This document shows, in pieces, positions 57,401-64,000 of a DNA stretch of 64,000 nt. A program made the position numbers and the translations under genes. Position 1 is the first letter of the stretch; each line of letters starts with the position of its first letter. The notes under the pieces are model-generated. The model made no database searches and was not told where the DNA came from. It worked only from the letters and a program-made list of their open reading frames with translations. This DNA comes from Limonium bicolor (taxonomy: Eukaryota; Streptophyta; Magnoliopsida; Caryophyllales; Plumbaginaceae), in assembly GCA_023374045.1 (NCBI GenBank), contig CM041783.1, forward strand, positions 126,605,503 through 126,669,502, read 5' to 3'.

Positions 57401-58469
57401 GAGTAAAATGGAATGAGTAGAAGCCCGATATAGTTTCGGCCACGCGTGAGGATAAGGAAACACAAGAGGTTGGATCCGAATCCTGGCTATAATCTTTTCC
57501 TTGGACCAATCCCCTTGAATGGGTAGCATCCTGGATTAGTGGGCCACCCTAAAGCCCGGTGGTGGGATGTAGTAATCCCTGCCCGGAGGTCATACCGACT
57601 TAACTGGAAGAAAAGTATGTAAGAAGTAAGTATTGTATTTGTATTGGTCTTGACTATTGTAAGTCATTGACCCGGAGTAAAAGAGTATTGAACACCCGAT
57701 TAACCCGGGTGTGTAATGAGGCTAACAAGACCTTTGTATGTATTGGAGAATTGTATCTCCGTAATGCGGTGAGTATGGGTAAGTATGAATGGTTGACTTG
57801 AATTGTCTTCCTTGTATGTATTGTATGTATGTATGCCTTGTGTATGGAATATATTGTATTGTATTGTATAAAGCATGTATGTATGTATGAATGAAACAAA
57901 CCGCATGTACTCGACCAATTAGTTGGTGTACCCTCGCTAGCACGCGGGGTATGCGGTTATCATATGCAGCGTATGCTGACCCCCTAGGGGGAATGTTTTT
58001 ATTCTACAGGTACCCGCGAGGCGTGACGGTAGAGTAGGGACAGGATGTAATTCTTTTTGAAGTAGTTAGTAGGTTTGGATGGTGTACCGAGTTGTACACG
58101 GCTAAGGCCATTTTGAGTAGCCGGTGTACCATGTGGTACACCTTTTTGGATAGTGAATTCTTGATTGGATAGTAAGGAGAGGATGTATAAACTCTTCATT
58201 TTTGGGAAGTATTCTTGGAATGTAATTTATATATTCGGTATACTCGGTAATCAATTGTAAGTTAAGTATTTGGTATTGTAAAGTAAGTAGTATGTATTTG
58301 GTTTATTCTAATTGTCAGACCGAAACGGTAAGTAGTAGTAGCCTTGTTAACCTTGGAAGGTTAACGGCGTTGTATCACCCGCCGGGAGTAAGTAAGTATT
58401 CCGCTACGAGTAAGGTATTTATGGGAATGATTAGAGGATAATGGAAGGATTAGCGGTTGGGGTGTTACA
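54478..58469 (+). repeat. 3' LTR of D (3992 bp)
   Basis: Uninterrupted partner of the split 5' LTR. TGAAATACCCC...GGGGTGTTACA. Includes the dyad array (about 56397-56790), where some arms have decayed by single substitutions. Followed by TSD GGGGT. Confidence 0.95.
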
Positions 58470-58474
58470 GGGGT

Positions 58475-59525
58475 TTTGGTCAAGAATCAAAGAGCAACTC
58501 CCTCCAAGCTTTTGGAATTGAAACAATGCTCACAAAAGAGAATAAACAAGGCTCCATTAGAGGCCAAAATCGGCCAAGGTATAAGATGAAGAAAACAAGA
58601 CTTTTTCATGGATATTTTTACCTTGCTAGAAAGAGGAAGCTTCAAGCTACAAAATGGTGTGCTTTTCTCTTCAAATTCCCAAAACCCATGGAGGTCAAAC
58701 TCCTCCATTTGAGATTTCGGAAAGAGGGAATGATAGGGCTTGAAGAGAGGAAGAAGAGTATGTATTCGGCTTTTCATTTGGAGCTCTAACATGGCTTGAG
58801 CTTGGAGAGAAAGAGAGACCTCCATTGTTGTTGTTGTCGTTGCAGCTCAAAATCTCTCAAGGATGAAGGAGGAGGGGAGCTTACGGATGAGAGAGATGAG
58901 GGAGTCAAATGAGAAGAAAGAAAATGAGGAAAGAGGAAAGAGAAAAATAACTTATTACTTTTACACTTTTTACTATTTACTTTATGACTCACCACTTAAT
59001 TAGCTAGGATATAGTGTGAGAGAGAGCTAATTCATGCTCTAAAATCGGCCCACTTAAGAAATATAGGCTGAGAGCGTTTTTGACTTTTACAGAAAACGCT
59101 CGTTAATTCACCTGGTTTGGCACTATTCACTAACCGGGCCCGTTTTTCGTATTTATAGTTATTTAATCAACTATAATTATTTACGGGTCCGTTTGACCAC
59201 TTAAAGTCACGTTTTCGGGTTTTCTCGAAAAACACGCTTTAAAACTCCGTTAGCGTTTTAATCCATTATTTGGATCCGTTTTCTTCGGGAATCATTCCCG
59301 TATACTAATTAGGCCTAACTAAGCCTTAGGAATCCATCTCGGACCCTCTCGAGATCATATATCTCTTATACTCATTTAACGCGCATTTTAGCGTTTTTCG
59401 CTTTTCAAGCGTTTTCTCTTATCTTTTGGTTTTATTTTCTTTACCGATACTCTTTAGGCACCATTAGGCCTTTAATAATCATATTAGAGTAATTTAATCG
59501 CCATTTTTAGTTCCGGGCTATTAAA
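58475..59525 (-). repeat. LTR of element E, right segment
   Basis: Continues from 6758. 58475-58998 is the rest of duplication copy 2 and matches 6132-6652. 59000-59525 ends at the PPT. Its end (CTTAAAGTCACGTTTTC, CTCGAAAAACACGCTTTAAA) matches in reverse complement the start region of LTR D near 6870-6930. The last bases read CTATTAAA rather than ending in CA, so the terminus is mutated. Confidence 0.7.
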
Positions 59526-59559
59526 ATCTACCCCCCTTAGGAAATTTGTCCTCAAAGTT
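59526..59559 (-). promoter_or_regulatory. PPT and adjacent hairpin of E
   Basis: Minus strand CTAAGGGGGGTAGAT abuts the LTR. The hairpin at 59542-59559 has arms AACTTTG and CAAATTT, one mismatch, around AGGA. Confidence 0.8.
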
Positions 59560-62500
59560 GGTGAATCTAGATGGTTACTCTCATGGGCGTACTATGCCAA
59601 GGTTATAATACATTTATAACCTTACAGACTCCATAAGTCAGTCTCATTTCACACTACACATACCACACATATATCACACCATGTATAGCAATCAAAAATA
59701 CTATTTGTATTCTCTCCATGGAATCGATCCGAAGACAAGAAGGCTCTACAGTCCTCGATCCATATTGAGTAATACACTGCCGATCCCTCAGGTACTGGTC
59801 ACGTTGAACACTTACTGTTCTGGTTCACGGCCATTTCATGACAAATGGGCACTTACTCTCTCTGGCCCACGGTCCCTTCGGTTCTGATCAAAACGTTACA
59901 CATATACATATCCTCAGGCACTCTGGTTGACTCACTCAACACAGGAACGTCTCAGGGTACTCTCCCCGTCGCGCTGCCTTTGTAAAAATCACACACTGTC
60001 ACCGCCCCAACCGGTCACTTAGGACCGCCGCACGTACGGTGCAATGGTTTCAAAACTAATACACGCCCACCGTTCTACCGGTCATCAAGACTTAGGGCTC
60101 AGCCATCGGCGGGTGATAGCGGTTTCAAAACCAGTTTTCATCTTCATACTTGAAAAAAATCCTCTTCGAATTCTGTTTCAAAATTCTTTTTAAACATCAC
60201 ACAACTCCAAATCAAATTTATGGTAGCTGTATCTTTTTTTAGCGTGATTACTTGTGACCACTTATAGGGAGCTTCAAGAATCATCCAACCTTGACGTGAT
60301 CAGCATCAGTGTTGAACTATCCTTCCGCCCCAATTTGTGTTCGGCTTCCCTTGATCGCTAGCAGACCAAGTTCCACCTCCCACATCAGTTTCACACAACT
60401 TACAACTCCAAAGAATGGAACTCACTCCATCAATCATTCTCAAATAAAAATCACCTAGGGAAACTCACTTCCTACTAGGTTATACATCGGTTTCATACCG
60501 ACTCATACTCATTATGTCTCATGCACGATAATAATAATTACACAATGAATGGGTACACATGTTTATGTAACATGAGTTCCAAACATCAAGACAATTTTCT
60601 TTGTGCTATGCACATAGTAGTTTACGCATTTGTACGTAAAACATACTCTAAGCGGTTTCTCACCCTACCCCCCTTAAAAGGGGTTACGCCCGCGTAATCG
60701 ACCATATGTTATCACTGAACATTGGTTAATTAATTCACAAGCGGGTTTGGTTCTAGCCTCTAAGGCTTCAAGGCGTTTATGGTTAGCCATTACTCACATT
60801 GGCAGCTTTGAATTACGGTCCACTAGCTTTTGCTGTGTGACCTGATAACTAGAGCTTAACTCGCCCTTTCGATATTCTCAATGTATTACTCACTTCCTCT
60901 TTATCCCCTTTTTGTGTTGGGAAATAAGGTTTCTCAATCGTCGCTTGGTATCTCTTACCGTATGCGAATTCGATGAGTTATAGATTTTCTCTCCAGCTCT
61001 CTAGAAATCTATTTTTGTATAACTTTGTATACTCTCGCGGTTATTCACCACTTTTTCCGACTCTTTGTCAGTTGAGGTCAAGCTACTACTCTGTATGTAG
61101 TGCTTCCTCGTTTAATAATGGCTTTTGAATCGTGTTTGTTTATTTGTTTCTGTACAAGAGTTCTTCATACATACTACTCTGTCTTTACCACGCATCGGTC
61201 CTGGGACCTATGGGTTATGGCCCACATTCTTCGTGCATCTTTGGCCAGTGGCCGCACAGTCATTTCTCTAAATTTTGCTCGACAGGCTTTGTTGACATTT
61301 CTCAAGTTTCTAGCTATCCCACAAGATCATTACTGGCCAAGAGCAATACCAAAACACTCAGTCCTACAGAGTGCCGAGACGTAAACTCCTGGTAGTAAAT
61401 CACTTATGTGATAGGAAGGAACATGTCTCTTTATCGACTTTACTCATGAGCTTCGTATCATTATGTGGCTATACTCTTACAACGGTCGCTTACTGCGTAC
61501 CATGTTCCTACTCAATTTCATGGCATCCTCTACTGCTTTAGCTTCCGCCCAGGTGTTCTCACCATTTACACTATGGCTTGCCATTCATTTGGCTCAATAA
61601 AATATACCACTCTAAATTCTTTACGCTTATTGCGCACTGTTTACTCTACAATTCATATTGCACACATATAGTGTTTACTACTCATCCGATTACTCTGTCG
61701 GTTTCCTTCCATTGCTATCAAAGCCTTTCAACATACTATTTGTGTTTATATACTCCTTGGCAATATACACATGCTCAAGTATCACCACGCCGCTCTAGCG
61801 GTTTCACATTACATAGTTAGGTGGTAACCTTTCTCTAGAGGATTCACACAATTGCCGCTCCTTAGGCCCCACAATAATGAGGGGTATCCCCCACTCTAAG
61901 GTAGTGGTTCGTTCTCCACAATTCCTTTTTATGCCTTTATGCATAAGTTTTGCAACGTTTGAATATACACATTATAGTTGGTTTTCTGGCTTACCAGCCA
62001 TATTGTCTCGAGTCATGCTTTTAGTGGCTGATTATACAAGTTTCTGCTTCTCCGTATATCATTAAATGATTTGGAGGTATTGCTGGGTTCTTGATATGGT
62101 TGTCTCATCACACTTCCGTACATGGAAGGCCCGTTAAGTATTTTGATACTAATTCACGCCGTCTGGCAATCTAGGGTATCCCGTGTTACGTGGGATCCCT
62201 TCGGGTTCTACTCGAGTGTTTGCTTTAACACTTGTGTTCTCAGCACGATATCTCGTTCAACTACTATTGACTCCGACACCCTTCACAGATTGCTCCTGGG
62301 TGTTATTGAGTTACGCCATTACATTAGGCTTGTACTCATAGGTACGTTCAGTTCCTTACTCCGCCTTGCGGTAATAAATACATTGAATTATTCCATATAG
62401 GGTTGTAACGTCTCCCGTTAGTGGGTAGACCATTGATTCCTTCTCCCTTACGACCCTGGTCAGGTCATTAATCTCTTCTGTGAGGTATACTGTGGGAATT

Positions 62501-62684
62501 CTATCCCGTTTATCAAATGTTATATGTTCATTTTCGGCCTTCGCCGTCTTGTTTACGCTGGATACTCATTCCAGGTATTAGGTATTTCCTCCTTGATTCT
62601 TGGGACATATCCAATGTCTATACTTAATACTCTGTGCTTCTCGCACTTATTTACCCTATATCCTTAGGTCTTTCGCCTTACTGG
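59560..62684 (-). other. Internal domain of E: apparently non-coding
   Basis: 3.1 kb without long frames or retroviral motifs. Collinear with 26000-29400 of B in conserved blocks, e.g. 60266-60385 with 26727-26850. The part equivalent to B 29400-30884, including the PBS, is not seen because H begins at 62685. Confidence 0.7.
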
Positions 62685-64000
62685 TGTAATACCCCAACCC
62701 GAAATCCAATAAACTGAACGGCGATCACTCCCAAATAAAATACAACTGCAGCGGAAATAAATACAACAACCGGGCGGTATTACAATGCCGTTGGCCACCC
62801 TTGTGACCAACAAGGCTAAGTCCAAATAAAATCCTCAAATGTCACGGTCTGGAATACAGATACAACCCGAGATACTAGGAATCAACTCAAAAGTACAATA
62901 CTGAAATAAAACAATTAACTAATAGTAGACTCCCAAAGCTTGGTCTACCCCACCTATACTCAGTGTGGTGATCTCCTCAACTTCAGGTACCTGAAAAATG
63001 GGGGTGCCCCCAAAGGGGCTCAGCAAACAATGCTGGTATGGAAAACGTGCAGCCCATCGTCTACCGGGCCACACCAACTACTTTGTCGAATACATGCAGT
63101 TCATTTTTATAAAGCTGTAAAAAAGCATAGTCTGATAATAACAAGTATCCATACAAGGACAATAATGTCACATAGAACAAGACACAGAAGGTCGAGTTAG
63201 CTGAACTGAAATTCTTTACTGATAGTCGGTCCACACAATGGGACTGACAGTTATAACTGAATATCTGAAATAGTGGAGGTATAGTGACCTCGTTATAGAG
63301 AAAGGTTGGGTATAAAAACCCCAGGAGATAACGTAGTTAAACCCTGAACTGAATGGCGTGGGAAATAAGAACCCACTAGAGGAATAAAGTCTTCCTCGAA
63401 CTGAAGGGCATTTGAATCCCGGAAGGAATAAAGTCTTCCTCCCAACTCAATGTTCCGTCGCGACGTAGTAGGAGACGACCTGAGACAGGTACAACTCCTA
63501 TAGCATGCATGGCCAGATCCAACTGGGCTCCTCATTCTCGAAGAATAGAATTGTTAGGTGTCATATAAAGATGTTGACAAGAACCCAATGTATAATGTCA
63601 ATTATCACGTTTAGGATAATGACGTTTGTTATAAAGTGAAGTTAGTGAGAGACTTGAGTACAAGTCCTCGGTATACTGAAGCGCAGGTATTTAATCCACT
63701 GGTATAGTAGTGTTTGTATGCGTGGGACATACACGTAGTAGTCAGCATCATTCACGCACATAAAATAATACAACAGCGCACAAGAGTAAACAACATTTTA
63801 CATTAATTATCTTGGTCGTTATTTCAAACAACAGATAGCACACAAGCCGGTGTAATCCGTTAGAAAACAGGTTGCAAGAATCCCATACCGTTCACCGTAG
63901 ACTGTACTTGTTTAATTCCCGGTCAACGTCAGGTCAAACAAAGTCCTAGAATAGGATTGACTGAGAGGGTTAATTTATGTTACCCTTATATAATAATTCT
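62685..64000 (-). mobile_element. Element H: LTR start of a B-like element, cut by the window end
   Basis: Begins TGTAATACCCC and keeps the B-type LTR landmarks in order: CTGCAGCGGAAA, GCC-stem-AAGGC at 62787-62816, CCCCAAAGGGGCTCAGC, CTACCGGGCCACAC, and CAAGCCGGTGTAATCCGTTAG near 63844. No PBS lies to its left, so 62685 is an outer end. ACTGG at 62680-62684 is the candidate TSD. No gene seen. Confidence 0.65.

Larger units (their letters stand above)
6764..58469 (+). mobile_element. Element D: Tekay-type chromovirus carrying an AlkB gene
   Basis: A Ty3/gypsy element on the plus strand, flanked by the TSD GGGGT at 6759-6763 and 58470-58474. Its 5' LTR is split in three (6764-7445, 38441-39389, 45538-47853, total 3947 bp) by elements C and G. 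The 3' LTR is 54478-58469 (3992 bp). Without insertions D is 14,563 bp. Order: PBS to tRNA-iMet, gag with two introns, AlkB inside a putative third intron, protease, RT, RNase H, integrase, chromodomain, PPT. The chromodomain and initiator-Met PBS place it among Tekay/Del chromoviruses. Its pol is broken by stops and frameshifts. Confidence 0.9.
3727..62684 (-). mobile_element. Element E: LARD-like LTR retrotransposon, interrupted by D and H
   Basis: The base layer of the nest. Visible parts are a long LTR (3727-6758 continuing at 58475-59525, at least 4.1 kb) and about 3.16 kb of internal sequence (59526-62684). Element D occupies 6764-58469 and H begins at 62685. The hairpin-PPT order at the LTR/internal boundary shows that E reads leftward. 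The internal region has no gag or pol frame and matches the non-coding internal region of B in blocks, so E is classed as a large retrotransposon derivative (LARD). The left end of the LTR is missing where F abuts it. Confidence 0.7.

Overview
The window is plant nuclear DNA, very probably from a eudicot with a large genome. It consists entirely of LTR retrotransposons nested in one another. I see no host gene, rRNA, tRNA or CRISPR. Assignment rests on paired LTRs with TG...CA ends, 5-bp target-site duplications (TSDs), tRNA primer-binding sites (PBS), polypurine tracts (PPT) and plant Ty3/gypsy protein domains.

Nesting, with elements labelled A-H here. E is a large element with no visible gag-pol, on the minus strand, and forms the base layer (3727-62684, interrupted, its left end missing). 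F, an Ogre-like element on the minus strand (1-3726), abuts E on the left, probably inserted into E's LTR. D, a Tekay-type chromovirus on the plus strand (6764-58469), sits in E's LTR with TSD GGGGT. C, a Tat-lineage element on the plus strand (7446-38435), sits in D's 5' LTR with TSD GAGAA. A, a gag-only Athila-like element on the minus strand (17899-37860), sits in C with TSD TGAAG. B, a LARD-like element with 4.6-kb LTRs on the minus strand (21308-35506), sits in A with TSD ATATT. G, a second gag-only Athila-like element on the minus strand (39390-45532), sits in D's 5' LTR with TSD AGGGA. H, the LTR end of a B-like element, starts at 62685 and runs off the window. The nest E>D>C>A>B is five levels deep and can be resolved base by base.

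Coding content. C carries gag, protease, RT-RNase H, a second RNase H and integrase, then a 42-bp tandem repeat and an antisense multi-segment coiled-coil gene. D carries a decayed gag-protease-RT-RNase H-integrase-chromodomain set. Between D's gag zinc knuckle and its protease lies a sense-strand AlkB/ALKBH1-like 2-oxoglutarate/Fe(II) dioxygenase with all its metal and 2OG ligands. The AlkB reading frame lies inside a putative 1064-bp intron whose removal would join gag to protease in frame, and D's gag has two further frame-restoring introns. A demethylase gene carried inside an intron of an LTR retrotransposon is the most unusual feature of the window.

Non-coding content. At least seven unrelated LTRs each carry clusters of GC-rich inverted repeats in otherwise AT-rich DNA, several at a spacing near 72 bp. 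In D the arms co-vary. Five elements share a hairpin with a GAGGAC-type loop next to the PPT. B and D share a perfect hairpin over the tRNA-iMet PBS. B and E share conserved but non-coding internal domains. Many open frames in the window are LTR or leader shadows and are not listed as genes.
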